The notes under the pieces are model-generated. The model was not told where the DNA came from, did no database searches, and saw only the letters and a program-made list of their open reading frames with translations. From an uncultured Lachnospiraceae bacterium (lineage in GTDB: Bacteria; Bacillota; Clostridia; Lachnospirales; Lachnospiraceae), in contig CAJTVQ010000007.1 of NCBI GenBank assembly GCA_910579935.1, forward strand, positions 54,461-118,460: a DNA stretch of 64,000 nucleotides. The letters run 5' to 3'. Each line of letters starts with the position of its first letter. Within the stretch, counting starts at the first letter, position 1. A program made the position numbers and the translations under genes. This document shows positions 53,187 through 62,341 of the stretch, piece after piece.

Positions 53187-55439
53187 CTACTGGTGATGGA
53201 TCTCCGGTATGAATACCCGCTCATTGACCGGAGCCTTGCTGAGACGCGCTTCCTCTTTCGCTTCCCGCGAAAACTCCAACTGCGAATTGTAGATTGCTTT
53301 CCCCCGTTTATCCACTTTCTCATAGTTTCCGTCGCGATTCAGCACATGCGCCTTCACGGTATCCTTCAATTCTCCCTGTAAGATATGCAGCACTTTCTCC
53401 TTTAAATCCGGCTGCTCCACCGGAAACAGAATTTCTACCCTCCGTTCCAGATTACGGGGCATCCAGTCCGCACTTCCGCAGTAAATCTCCGGCGCGCCGT
53501 CATTTTCAAAATAGAAAATACGGCTGTGCTCCAAAAAGTTCCCTACGATCGAACGCACGCTGATATTCTCGCTGACGCCCGGGATCCCCACTTTCAAAGT
53601 ACAGATACCGCGGATGATCAGATCGATCTTCACGCCCGCCGCACTTGCTTCATAGAGCGCCGCGATCACATCCCTGTCACATAAAGAATTCATTTTTGCT
53701 ATGATACGGGCGGGTCTGCCAGCTTTTGCCGACACTCTTTCCCGCGCGATCAGATACAGGAACTTATCCTTTAACCAAAGCGGCGCCAGCGCCAGCTTGT
53801 TCCAGAAACGGGGTTCCGAATAACCGGAAAGCATATTGAATACCGCTGTAGCATCCTCACCAATCGGCCTGCTGCATGTAAACATCCCGACATCCGTATA
53901 CAGCTTTGCCGTGGCATCATTATAATTTCCCGTACCCAGGTGGACGTACCGGCGGATACCGTCTTCCTCTTTCCGGACAACCAGCGTGATCTTGCTGTGA
54001 GTCTTTAATCCTACCAGTCCGTAAATCACATGGCAGCCCGCCTTTTCCAGCATCTTCGCCCATACAATATTATTTTCCTCGTCGAACCGCGCCTTCAGTT
54101 CCACCAGCACCGATACCTGTTTCCCGTTTTCCGCCGCCAGCGCCAGCGCCGCGATAATGGGCGAATTGCCGCTGACACGGTAAAGGGTCTGCTTGATGGC
54201 CAGCACGTCCGGGTCTTTTGCCGCCCTCCGTATAAATTCCACCACCGGGGCAAACGTCTGGTACGGATGGTGCAGCAGAATGTCATGTTTCCGGATCTCC
54301 TCAAAAATGTCACAGTCTTCCGGCAGTTCCGGCACCGGCTGGGGAGGTGCATAAGCGTACTCTTTTAAATGGTCAAAGCCATCCAGTCCGTACATTTTCA
54401 TCAGGTAGGTCAGGTCCAGGGGGCCGTCAATCTGATAAATATCTTCTTCTTTGATCAGCAGTTCATCCCGTATGATCTTCAGCAGCCGCTTGTCAATGCC
54501 GCTTTCCACTTCCAGACGTATCGCCTGTCCCCACTGTCTGCGCTTCAGCTTCTTTTCTATCTCCTTTAACAGATCTTCCGTTTCATCCTCTTCTATGCTG
54601 AAATCCGCATTCCGCATGATACGGAACGGATAGGCGCAGACAATATTATAATTCAGAAACAGTTTGTCGATATTGCGTTCCACCAGTTCTTCCAAAAGGA
54701 TGATTACTTTCTCCCCTTCTTTCTCCGACGGGATCGGGACAATACGGGGCAGCACACTGGGCACCTGTACGGTGGCAAATTCCAGTTCTTCGTCCCCTTC
54801 TTTCTTCCTTACCAGTGCGCCGATATTCAGCGACTTATTGCGGATCAGCGGGAAAGGCCTTGAGGAATCCACGGCCATGGGGGTCAGCACCGGATAAACA
54901 TTTTCCATAAAATACCGGTCTACATATTCGATTTCCTTTGCCGTCAGGTCCTCATGGTGTTCGATGATGCGAAGCCCGTTGGAAAATAGCAGCGGCACCA
55001 GTGACCTCTTGTATGTAGAATACTGGAGATTCACCAGTTCATGCGTCGCCTTATTCACCATTGCCAGCTGTTCCACGGGTTTTAATCCCGCAATATCCGC
55101 CTTGGTATATCCCCCGCTTACCATGTCTTTCAGCGCCGCTACCCGCACCATGAAAAATTCGTCCAGATTGGAAGCGGTAATGCTTAAGAATTTTACCCTT
55201 TCGAATAAAGGAATCTGCTTATCCCGCGCCTCGCTCAGCACCCTTTTGTTAAAGAGAATCCAGCTCAGCTCCCGATTGGTATAATACCGGCTGTCGGTAA
55301 ATGTTCCGGCACCCAGGGACTCCGGATTTCCCCTGTTTTCCTTATCGGCTTTACCGCCCGTACCTTTTTTGCTTTCTTTTCCTTCTTTATTTTCCTTTAT
55401 TTCTTTATCCGCTTTCATTTCCCTATTTTCCTTATTCAT
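53187..55439 (-). CDS. ppk1: Polyphosphate kinase 1
   Basis: 750 residues from the ATG at 55439 (a GTG 9 bases earlier is possible). An unusual Lys/Glu/Asn-rich N-terminal extension of about 45 residues precedes the normal start SRYYTNRELSWILFNKRVL. Active-site His is in GLKTHSKITLVVR (about 455) and in RRYVHLGTGNYNDATAK; both phospholipase-D-like halves are present, with FLEHSRIFYFENDG and MPRNLERRVEILFPV. Reversibly makes polyphosphate from ATP. The neighbour upstream is a Ppx/HD protein, giving a polyphosphate synthesis and breakdown pair. Confidence 0.95.
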   Translation of the reverse strand: MNKENREMKADKEIKENKEGKESKKGTGGKADKENRGNPESLGAGTFTDSRYYTNRELSWILFNKRVLSEARDKQIPLFERVKFLSITASNLDEFFMVRVAALKDMVSGGYTKADIAGLKPVEQLAMVNKATHELVNLQYSTYKRSLVPLLFSNGLRIIEHHEDLTAKEIEYVDRYFMENVYPVLTPMAVDSSRPFPLIRNKSLNIGALVRKKEGDEELEFATVQVPSVLPRIVPIPSEKEGEKVIILLEELVERNIDKLFLNYNIVCAYPFRIMRNADFSIEEDETEDLLKEIEKKLKRRQWGQAIRLEVESGIDKRLLKIIRDELLIKEEDIYQIDGPLDLTYLMKMYGLDGFDHLKEYAYAPPQPVPELPEDCDIFEEIRKHDILLHHPYQTFAPVVEFIRRAAKDPDVLAIKQTLYRVSGNSPIIAALALAAENGKQVSVLVELKARFDEENNIVWAKMLEKAGCHVIYGLVGLKTHSKITLVVRKEEDGIRRYVHLGTGNYNDATAKLYTDVGMFTCSRPIGEDATAVFNMLSGYSEPRFWNKLALAPLWLKDKFLYLIARERVSAKAGRPARIIAKMNSLCDRDVIAALYEASAAGVKIDLIIRGICTLKVGIPGVSENISVRSIVGNFLEHSRIFYFENDGAPEIYCGSADWMPRNLERRVEILFPVEQPDLKEKVLHILQGELKDTVKAHVLNRDGNYEKVDKRGKAIYNSQLEFSREAKEEARLSKAPVNERVFIPEIHHQ

Positions 55440-55551
55440 TTTACCCACCCGTTTTTACCGTTTACTTTTCCGTTCCTATTCCATTTCACTGGCTGCTTTT
55501 CTTTTTCCCACGCCATTCGGCTTACCGCATTTCATGGCATTAAAATAATAA

Positions 55552-57090
55552 CTATAAAGTCCTCTTTTGTTTGATCACCGGCCTGACACTGTAAACTTCT
55601 TCAAAAAATTCGGCGCGGTGGCTGAACATTCCCTTTTCCAGCGTTATGTCTTCATTCGTTTCCACCGTAATGATCAGTTCATTATCTCTCAGCCGTGTTT
55701 TTACATCCTTAAACTTCTGCTTATGGCTCCTGTCCAGTCCGTTTGCCACCCGCAGGATTGCCGTGAGCTTAGCAATCTTCAGGTAAGACTCCCGGTCCAG
55801 TGTGGACACCCTTCCCATCTCATCATAATATTCAAACTCCAAATGGTTGTATTTTACCACGTTTGCCACGATTTCCTGCTCCACATGGGATAACCCGATG
55901 ATTTCCGTCGCAACGATAATGCTGTAAGAGCATTCCCCCAAATTTACCATGCTGATATATTTTCCGCAGTCATGCAGCAAAGTGGCAATCTGCAGCAGCA
56001 GACGCTCCCTTTCCCCGAATCCGTGAATCCGCTTCATGCTGTCAAAAATAGTTAAAGCGATCCGCTCCAACGTTTCCCCCCGTTTCCGGCTGCCCATATA
56101 TCGTTTACTGATATTCTGTGCACAGGCTATGATATCCTGTTCAAAGTCATGCTCAGGCAGGACGATTTTGTTATTTTGAGCATATTCATAAGCAATGCCG
56201 TCGCACAGCGTCACCCCGGGCACCCATAAAAGCTTCGCGCCCATTGTCTGTATGATACGGGTCATCAGCACATACGTAATAAACAAAAGGATCACATTTT
56301 CTTCCGGCATGTCAAACAGCCTGGTCAGTTCCTGCAGCGTCCGCTCCTTGAGCAGCTTCATAAATTTATCGAATGTTTTCACATCCACCTGATCGCCTAC
56401 TCTTTCCGCAATGTTTTTCTTCCTGAGAAGAGCGGAAATATAATCGTCCACGATAATGATATTTTCAATCTGCTTGTCTTTCAAATACAGTTTCCGGAAA
56501 ACGGAAAGCTGAGAAGATACCAGTTCGTCAATCAGCGTCTCATACTGCGGCCGTCCCACATCCAAATGATATAAATAATCCCGGAGCCGCAGAACCCCTA
56601 ACCGCAGGTTCTGCGTGGCAATCAGGGTATCCTTGTCGAAAAGGGATATCTGGATACTGCCCCCGCCGATATCCACAATTGCCGTCCCTTTTTCAATAAT
56701 CCGGTTAAATGCCTCCCCCATAAAAGCAATGGATTTATAATCCAAAAACCGCTGCTCCGAATTGCTCAACACTTCGACGCTGATTCCCGTCCTCTGCCGT
56801 ATCTGGTCAAGGATAATTGTAGTATTCTCCGTTTCCCTGATGGCGCTTGTGCCGTATGCCTTATACTCCGACACCTTATAGGTTTTCATGATCTGCGTAA
56901 ATTCATTCAGATAACGGCACAGTTCATCCACCCTTGCATATGTAATCTTGCCTTCCGCATAAGTATCCATTCCCAAATCAATATGGTGCCTGATGTGGTC
57001 AATTTCACGCATTCCCGTTTTAGAAGATATTTCAAAGATCTTCATGGAAAGTTCAAAAGAACCCACATCAATCGCTGCAAATGTTTTCAT
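55552..57090 (-). CDS. Ppx/GppA phosphatase with C-terminal HD domain
   Basis: 512 residues. N-terminal actin-like Ppx/GppA fold: FAAIDVGSFELSMKIFEIS, YGTSAIRETEN, and GTAIVDIGGGSIQISLFD (about 130-145). C-terminal HD-type domain (about 320-512) with LHDCGKYI (about 375) and CSYSIIVATEIIGLSHVEQE. Known: such proteins split polyphosphate or pppGpp. Next to ppk1 on the same strand, so polyphosphate turnover is the likely job. The gene order is this protein, then ppk1, separated by about 110 bases. GAGGAGCGGGGG before the ATG is a weak ribosome site. Confidence 0.9.
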   Translation of the reverse strand: MKTFAAIDVGSFELSMKIFEISSKTGMREIDHIRHHIDLGMDTYAEGKITYARVDELCRYLNEFTQIMKTYKVSEYKAYGTSAIRETENTTIILDQIRQRTGISVEVLSNSEQRFLDYKSIAFMGEAFNRIIEKGTAIVDIGGGSIQISLFDKDTLIATQNLRLGVLRLRDYLYHLDVGRPQYETLIDELVSSQLSVFRKLYLKDKQIENIIIVDDYISALLRKKNIAERVGDQVDVKTFDKFMKLLKERTLQELTRLFDMPEENVILLFITYVLMTRIIQTMGAKLLWVPGVTLCDGIAYEYAQNNKIVLPEHDFEQDIIACAQNISKRYMGSRKRGETLERIALTIFDSMKRIHGFGERERLLLQIATLLHDCGKYISMVNLGECSYSIIVATEIIGLSHVEQEIVANVVKYNHLEFEYYDEMGRVSTLDRESYLKIAKLTAILRVANGLDRSHKQKFKDVKTRLRDNELIITVETNEDITLEKGMFSHRAEFFEEVYSVRPVIKQKRTL

Positions 57091-57123
57091 CTGCCCCCGC
57101 TCCTCTCACTTTGTTTTCCTCTC

Positions 57124-58413
57124 TTATATTTTACCCAGCAGATAATCAATAAACTGCTGCGCGGTCCGTCCCGAAAGCCCGCCGTGTGCCAGCTCCCATT
57201 TATTTGCTTCCAAAAGCAGTTCTTCTTCCGGCATGGTAAGCTGATGCCGTTCGGCAAGCACGCGGACAATTTCCTGAAACTGCTTCTTATCCGGTGCACA
57301 GAAGAAAATCGTCACGCCGAAGCGGGATACAAGCGACAGCTTCTCCTGTACCGTATCGCTGGAATGAAGCTGGTCCCTGCGTCCCTCCTTGTCCGCAAAC
57401 GTTTCCTTTATCAGATGCCTGCGATTGGAAGTTGCGTAGATCAGCACATTTTCCGGTTTCTTCTCCAATCCGCCCTCTATGACTGCTTTCAGGTATTTAT
57501 ATTCAATTTCAAACTCCTCAAAACTTAAATCGTCCATATAAATAATGAATTTATAATTGCGGTTTTTAATCTGTGCGATCACATCATTCAAATCCTGGAA
57601 CTGATGCTTGTAGATTTCTATAATGCGGAGTCCTTTCTCATAATATTCATTGGCGATCGCCTTAATGCTGGACGATTTCCCCGTTCCTGCATCACCGAAC
57701 AGCAGACAGTTATTTGCCTTTCTTCCTTCTACAAATGCTTTGGTATTATCCGTGAGTTTCTTCTTCGGAATTTCGTACCCTACCAGATCCTCCAGACGGA
57801 CATGAGCGATATTGAGAATCGGGACAATATGCACGCCCTGCTCGTCATGGGTAATACGGAACGCCTTGTGCAGACCGAATTTTCCCACACCGTATTCCTT
57901 ATAAAATTCCGTCAGCGTTGCCTTCATTTCCTCCGGCGAGTGGTCCTGCGTGAATTTCACCGCCAGGTCGCAGATTCTCTTACAGATACGGGTATTGTAT
58001 ACCTTGCTTCCCTGCCTGCAGCTGTCATAAGAAAGAACCAGCGAAAAACAGTCCGCCTCCAGTGCTTTCATCATATCTGCAAAATCATAATCGTAAAATT
58101 TTTTAAAAATCAGGATATCGTGAAGCACCGCCTGATTGATGGTGCCCTCCACCTCTCCCCGTATTTCACACGCCATGCTGTAGCTGTTTTCATTATTTAC
58201 GAGAAGATTGGTAAGGTAACAGTGCCACAGATTCCCGTAAAACCCGTGATGTCCTGCCATCTCCAAAAGACGGTGCATACAGTCATACAAAAGGGCTTTC
58301 TTATCTTCTTCTTTATATGCATCCTCCCTGTAATGCCCCATCAGCCATGCCATATCGTGAAGCAGGCTCCCGTCTTCAAAATCTTTGTATACGATCAGTT
58401 CTTTTTCCCACAT
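57124..58413 (-). CDS. DUF815-type AAA ATPase
   Basis: 429 residues. The N-terminal half (about 1-200) is helical and unassigned. An AAA-type ATPase follows: Walker A LLFGDAGTGKSSSIKAIANEYY (about 235-256), Walker B KFIIYMDDLSFEE (about 290), sensor LIYATSNRRHLIKE (about 330) and the C-terminal lid RTAQQFIDYLLGKI. The KFVIFCDDLSFE-like block is typical of DUF815. Known: members are widespread and poorly characterised. It lies 33 bases upstream of the Ppx/HD gene on the same strand and may be co-transcribed with it. Confidence 0.88.
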   Translation of the reverse strand: MWEKELIVYKDFEDGSLLHDMAWLMGHYREDAYKEEDKKALLYDCMHRLLEMAGHHGFYGNLWHCYLTNLLVNNENSYSMACEIRGEVEGTINQAVLHDILIFKKFYDYDFADMMKALEADCFSLVLSYDSCRQGSKVYNTRICKRICDLAVKFTQDHSPEEMKATLTEFYKEYGVGKFGLHKAFRITHDEQGVHIVPILNIAHVRLEDLVGYEIPKKKLTDNTKAFVEGRKANNCLLFGDAGTGKSSSIKAIANEYYEKGLRIIEIYKHQFQDLNDVIAQIKNRNYKFIIYMDDLSFEEFEIEYKYLKAVIEGGLEKKPENVLIYATSNRRHLIKETFADKEGRRDQLHSSDTVQEKLSLVSRFGVTIFFCAPDKKQFQEIVRVLAERHQLTMPEEELLLEANKWELAHGGLSGRTAQQFIDYLLGKI

Positions 58414-58475
58414 GTCATTGTCCGCTCCGTGTTCTTCCTTTTGTTCCGGCTTCAGGGACAGATACGTACCCGGCC

Positions 58476-59603
58476 CTAATAATTTCCCAAAATCTTCAGC
58501 TCCCGCGCTTCGTCCCGCAGTCCGCGCAGGGCGTTTTTCACCGCGCTGTCTGCCAAATTCCCGTCAAAGTCAATAAAGAAACGGTATTCCCAATTCCGGT
58601 CTTCTATGGGACGGCTCTCGATTTTATTCATATTCAGGTTATTGTAAATAAAATGGGACAGCATATGGTAAAGGGAACCGCTTTCATGAGGCACTTCAAA
58701 ACATATGCTCACTTTCTTTGCATCTTTCAGGAAAATCTTCTGGTTTGTCACGATAATAAAGCGGGTGGAATTGACACTGGACTGATTCACCCCTTTTTCC
58801 AGAATCTCCAGCCCGTAAGTTTCCGCCGCATGGGCTCCTGCTATTGCCGCCTGTGTTTTATCCCCGTCCTCTGCCACCTTCCTTGCCGCAAATGCATTGT
58901 TATTCATGCTGATCTGCCTCCAGGAAGCATGTTCCTGCAGATACCGGGAACTCTGCATCAGCGACTGTGGATGGGAATACACGGTTTTGATATCTTCCGG
59001 CTTCGTCCCCGGCACTGCCATAAGGCAATGTTCAATTTTGATGATCTGCTCCCCCACGATATAATTCTCGAATTCCACCAGCATATCGTAAATCTCATTT
59101 ACAATACCCGCCGTAGAATTTTCTATGGGAAGCACCGCATAATCCGCGCTTCCTTCATCAATGGCAATCATCGCATCCCGAAACGTATCCACATGGAAAC
59201 TGTTGACATTCTTCCCGAAATACTGTTCCATTGCCGCCTGCGTATAAGCCCCTTCCGCCCCCGGGAACACCACTCTGGCGCGTTCCGCATCCAGTCTGTC
59301 CACTCCGATGAACGGCAGTCTGCCGCTTGTCCCTTTCTCTGTCAGCATTTTATACTGCAGTTTCCTGCTCATGGACATAATCTGCTCAAAGAGCTCCTCC
59401 ACTCCCAGACTGTTAAATTCATTATGCGTCATGGACTTCACTTTTCTGAGCTTTTCTTCCTCCCGCTCTTTATCGAACACCTTCTTGCCCGTTTCAATCT
59501 TATACTGTGCCACCTGTTTGGACACATCCATCCGTTGTTCATATAGTTCTACGATCTGTTTGTCGATGATGTCTATCTGCTCCCGCAATTTTGCTAAATC
59601 CAT
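58476..59603 (-). CDS. pheA: Bifunctional chorismate mutase / prephenate dehydratase
   Basis: 375 residues. Chorismate mutase (1-about 90: LAKLREQIDIIDKQIVELYEQRMDVSKQVAQYK). Prephenate dehydratase (about 110-285: VVFPGAEGAYTQAAMEQYFG, VLPIENSTAGIVNEIYDML, NSTRFIIV). A C-terminal ACT domain with SGSLYHMLSHF and the ESRPIEDRNWEY motif that binds Phe for feedback control. It makes phenylpyruvate from chorismate in two steps. The DUF815 gene follows after about 60 bases. A good sigma-A promoter lies about 70 bases upstream; I see no T-box or leader peptide with Phe codons. Confidence 0.95.
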   Translation of the reverse strand: MDLAKLREQIDIIDKQIVELYEQRMDVSKQVAQYKIETGKKVFDKEREEEKLRKVKSMTHNEFNSLGVEELFEQIMSMSRKLQYKMLTEKGTSGRLPFIGVDRLDAERARVVFPGAEGAYTQAAMEQYFGKNVNSFHVDTFRDAMIAIDEGSADYAVLPIENSTAGIVNEIYDMLVEFENYIVGEQIIKIEHCLMAVPGTKPEDIKTVYSHPQSLMQSSRYLQEHASWRQISMNNNAFAARKVAEDGDKTQAAIAGAHAAETYGLEILEKGVNQSSVNSTRFIIVTNQKIFLKDAKKVSICFEVPHESGSLYHMLSHFIYNNLNMNKIESRPIEDRNWEYRFFIDFDGNLADSAVKNALRGLRDEARELKILGNY

Positions 59604-59670
59604 GACAATACTTTCCTTCCTTTTTTATGTTGCTGCGCAACAGCGCTAATCTGATGAAGCTTCTGTTCTT

Positions 59671-59699
59671 ATTATAACCTCATCTTTTCCCCGTTACAA
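59671..59699 (-). promoter_or_regulatory. Promoter of pheA
   Basis: TTGTAA (59699-59694), a 17-base spacer and TATAAT (59676-59671) on the minus strand. The 70-base leader contains the small hairpin GTTGCGCAGCAAC, followed by an A/G-rich ribosome site. Confidence 0.75.
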
Positions 59700-59746
59700 C
59701 TGAATTTTCTTTTTTGATTCCTTAGATGCACGTTCTTTGTAATAGT

Positions 59747-59929
59747 TCAGGCAGCAAGAGCCTTACACTTTTTTCTGGCATTTGCAATATGTTTTCCTAT
59801 CGTCTTTACATCTCTGGCAAATAATTCTGCCATTTGTGCACGATTCAACCACACGGTTTCCTGTTCTGATGTCACTGGCACTTTAAGTTTGAGGCCATTA
59901 TCTTCAAATAAAACGATTTCCTTTTCCAC
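59747..59929 (-). pseudogene. Truncated RhuM-like protein
   Basis: 60 residues from a GTG at 59929 (AAGGA about 9 bases upstream). The sequence VWLNRAQMAELFARDVKTIGKHIANARK is the helix-turn-helix start of the RhuM/virulence-RhuM family, which normally runs to over 300 residues. Here it ends at a stop after KALAA and nothing in the next 100 bases continues it in any frame I checked. It begins the run of broken mobile and defence genes on the right of the window. Confidence 0.65.
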
Positions 59930-60246
59930 GAATTGGTATCCTTCTGCAGTTTTACAGATAATGCATACGCTTCTAATGACTGCATTTTATCATAGTTCAT
60001 TCTACCTTTCACCAAATAGCTACATAAATATAAGTAAAACAGAAAAAGCGCCTCAGATTTCTCTGAAGCCCATCAACTCTTACGATTAAATCTTGTTTGG
60101 CTATATTACATAGTCCCATCCGTTTTGCGAACTTTCCTTTTCAATGTCCCGGCTGCATATCCCCGGAATTATGTATTTTACTGGATTTGCAGTAATTTTT
60201 GACTGTTCTGAATTAATACCTCTTGAAGCGCATCACCCAAATTTTA

Positions 60247-60357
60247 TTTTGGGGGAAAATTCATTTTGCTTTTTAATTCCCAATTTCTGATTTTTTAAAT
60301 TTGGGGGATAGCCATTTTCCATTTGGGGGATATTGGGGGATTAAATCCTTCCCCCAA
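60247..60357. repeat. G5-tract repeat cluster (TTTGGGGGA)
   Basis: Four direct copies of TTGGGGGA (at about 60250, 60301, 60323 and 60333) and one inverted copy TCCCCCAAA (about 60349). They lie in the 480-base gene-free gap between the RhuM remnant and BrnA. Iteron-like or G-quadruplex-forming DNA is possible; the function is unknown. The rest of the gap is AT-rich with no convincing ORF. Confidence 0.45.
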
Positions 60358-60409
60358 ACGGCTAACCATATCACATATATTCTATATAATTTAAGATATC
60401 TAACACTTT

Positions 60410-60589
60410 TTAAGCCTTTTTCTTACGATTTCGCTGCACAACTGCACTTTTAAATGCTTTCATCATAGCTGGTGACAATTCTTGACAATCTTCATCAAAA
60501 TTTATAGGACTTTTTTTTGCCTCTTCAACTTCTTTAAGCTGTTCTTCCGTAGGTGTTTGTTCACTCTCAATAGTTAATATTTTGGTCAT
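60410..60589 (-). CDS. brnA: BrnA-type antitoxin
   Basis: 59 residues from the ATG at 60589 (AAAGGGAA upstream). The sequence has the short acidic N-terminus and a basic end (INFDEDCQELSPAMMKAFKSAVVQRNRKK) seen in BrnA-like antitoxins, shorter than many and without a clear ribbon-helix-helix. It overlaps the 3' end of the BrnT toxin gene by 23 bases, the usual toxin-first order. Assignment depends mainly on the partner. Confidence 0.65.
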   Translation of the reverse strand: MTKILTIESEQTPTEEQLKEVEEAKKSPINFDEDCQELSPAMMKAFKSAVVQRNRKKKA

Positions 60590-60845
60590 AATAAAGTTCC
60601 CTTTCTGCATTTGTTGCAAGTCTGGCTGAAATTAATCTAATCGTTTCTTTTCTTTCCGTGAATACTACAAACAATACATCTCCGACCTTCCCTATCGCAA
60701 TATATCTATCCTCATCAACACTATGCTCAAAATCAAACATTTCAATATAATAAGGATCATGAAACACATATGCTGCTGTTTCAAAAGAAATCTTATGTTT
60801 TTCTTTGTTTATAATATTCTTATTTTCATCCCATTCAAATTTCAT
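60567..60845 (-). CDS. brnT: BrnT-type toxin (RelE-fold ribonuclease)
   Basis: 92 residues, full family length. The BrnT signature is clear: MKFEWDENKNIINKEKHKISFETAAYVFHDPYYIE, then EDRYIAIGKVGDVLFVVFTER and IRLISARLATNAERELYY. Known: BrnT is a RelE-fold ribonuclease that stops translation and is neutralised by BrnA. AAAGGGAAT lies before the ATG. It sits among degraded mobile genes but is itself intact. Confidence 0.9.
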   Translation of the reverse strand: MKFEWDENKNIINKEKHKISFETAAYVFHDPYYIEMFDFEHSVDEDRYIAIGKVGDVLFVVFTERKETIRLISARLATNAERELYYDQNINY

Positions 60846-60906
60846 TTTTGACTATTCCCTTTTAGATTATTCTATGCTAACAGTATATCACCATATAACA
60901 AGTCCA

Positions 60907-61284
60907 TCAATTCATTTTCTTTAATCTCCTTTCAGCTCCTATTAAAGAAAATCCAAAAACCCCTGCAAATGGCATATTCATACCACTTACAAGGGTTCTC
61001 ATTCTTAAAAGTTCGCCGCAAAGTTCACTTATGCATTCATCTGTTTTGCAAACTATTTTCAAAAAGTCTGATTTTATGCCGGGTCTGGGCTTGTCCTCAT
61101 TTTTGTTTACCAGATTTCTCGTTGGTAAAGATTTTTCACATCCAGTTTTCTGATCAAAATATATGGGATTTGAAAATTGGTAAAACTGTTTTGGAATTGG
61201 TAAATGTGCTGTTTCTACTATTAGCAGAAGAAGCAAGCGAAGTTTTCCCTCTTCCCTCTCTTCGCCATCAACTAGGGTTCCCAT
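60907..61284 (-). CDS. Uncertain ORF beside the integrase remnant
   Basis: 125 codons with a hydrophobic run near the start (KLRLLLLLIVETAHLPIP) and a basic C-terminus (GAERRLKKMN). It overlaps the end of the integrase fragment by 13 bases. No family is recognised. It may be a fusion ORF created where the integrase gene was cut. Confidence 0.3.
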   Translation of the reverse strand: MGTLVDGEEREEGKLRLLLLLIVETAHLPIPKQFYQFSNPIYFDQKTGCEKSLPTRNLVNKNEDKPRPGIKSDFLKIVCKTDECISELCGELLRMRTLVSGMNMPFAGVFGFSLIGAERRLKKMN

Positions 61285-62078
61285 GTCATTTTCCTAACCT
61301 TTTGTACCTGTTGACTGTTAACAAATATTCCTTTTGCCAATTCAAAATTTTTTGCTCTGGCTCCATTTTCATTATCTTCCCTGAATCTAACCCTCACTTT
61401 ACGATTTTGATAATCAATATCCTTTGTATAATCTATGCCTAAAACTTCTCCAATACGAAAGCCCGTTTCTGCAAGTATCAAAATCAATAACTGATCACGG
61501 CAATTTGTACATGACTGCAATACGGTTATAATCTCTTCTCGCGTTGCTACCCTCACATTTCTTTCCTCTGGATTCATATATCCATGAAAGGATTTTGTTC
61601 GATACATGCTTTTCTTCTTGGATTCATTTCTCACTACAAACTGAGAATATAACAATACTTTTAAACTTCCAAGCTCTTCGTATTCAGCCTCTATATAACG
61701 GTAAAATCCAAATACTTCCTTTAAGTATGCATTACATGTCCCATTTTTAGGATTCTTCCTCCCACTTTCATTTCTATGTCGGCCCATTTTGACCCAGTGC
61801 ATAAATTCCACAAAATGTTCAGATTGTTTACTATAGGACATATCATATATTTGAGAAATTTTAATCTTCATTTCTGCTAAATACTCAAAATAATAGCAGA
61901 TGGCAAATGCAGATCTTTTGACAGTATTAGGAGAACAATTCATTACCGTTTTATGCTTTAGATGTTTGGTTGGCAATAATACCATTTCCAATGTTTCACA
62001 TTCTTGGATAAAAAAATACTTTATTCCATTGTCTGTCAGATTTTCCACTGTATATTGTCTCACTGTTTCCACCACCAT
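61272..62078 (-). pseudogene. Truncated tyrosine recombinase (phage-type integrase)
   Basis: 268 residues. The N-terminal arm-type domain is visible (VKRSAFAICYYFEYLAEMKIKISQIYDMSYSKQ, up to about residue 135). The catalytic domain starts with REEIITVLQSCTNCRDQLLILILAETGFRIGEVLGI, which has the first active-site Arg, but the frame stops soon after VRVRFREDNENGARAKNFE. The second Arg, the His and the nucleophile Tyr are missing, so it cannot recombine. It points to a former integrated element at this place. Confidence 0.8.
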
Positions 62079-62139
62079 ATTGTTCTCAACAATACCATGT
62101 CTCTATTTTTCTTTCAGATCATAGAAGTTTAAACAAAAA

Positions 62140-62319
62140 CTATCCTTTCAACATCCCTGCATACTTCACTTTTTCCGCTTCCGACACCTTCAACGCCTCC
62201 ATCGCCTGTTCTGCTGTCAGCTTCATAGCTTCCATCAAATTCCGAATCGCATTTAATGTTCCTGTCTCCAGACCGCGTGCAATTCCTCTCTCTTCCACAC
62301 CTTTACTCAAGTTACACAT
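62140..62319 (-). CDS. Stand-alone copy of the Rpn C-terminal segment
   Basis: 59 residues from the ATG at 62319, with AAGGTG about 8 bases upstream. It repeats the C-terminus of the adjacent Rpn gene almost word for word (MCNLSKGVEERGIARGL, then LTAEQAMEALKVSEAEKVKYAGMLKG) but lacks 8 residues (AQGLERGM). It starts 23 bases after that gene's stop. Known: in E. coli Rpn genes, the same C-terminal part is made separately from an internal start and blocks the full protein. So this may be a second antitoxin-like copy, or only a duplication scar. Confidence 0.55.
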   Translation of the reverse strand: MCNLSKGVEERGIARGLETGTLNAIRNLMEAMKLTAEQAMEALKVSEAEKVKYAGMLKG

Positions 62320-62341
62320 AACTGACACCTTAATATAAAAA

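Noticed and set aside
58317..59546. 409-codon plus-strand frame across pheA and the DUF815 gene
   Set aside because: It is antisense to two unmistakable enzymes and low-complexity in composition (His/Phe/Arg-rich).
59604..59746. T-box or Phe leader peptide before pheA
   Set aside because: The leader is about 70 bases, has no T-box core and no Phe-rich short ORF.
60247..60357. CRISPR-like array
   Set aside because: Repeats are only 8-9 bases long and unevenly spaced; no cas genes.
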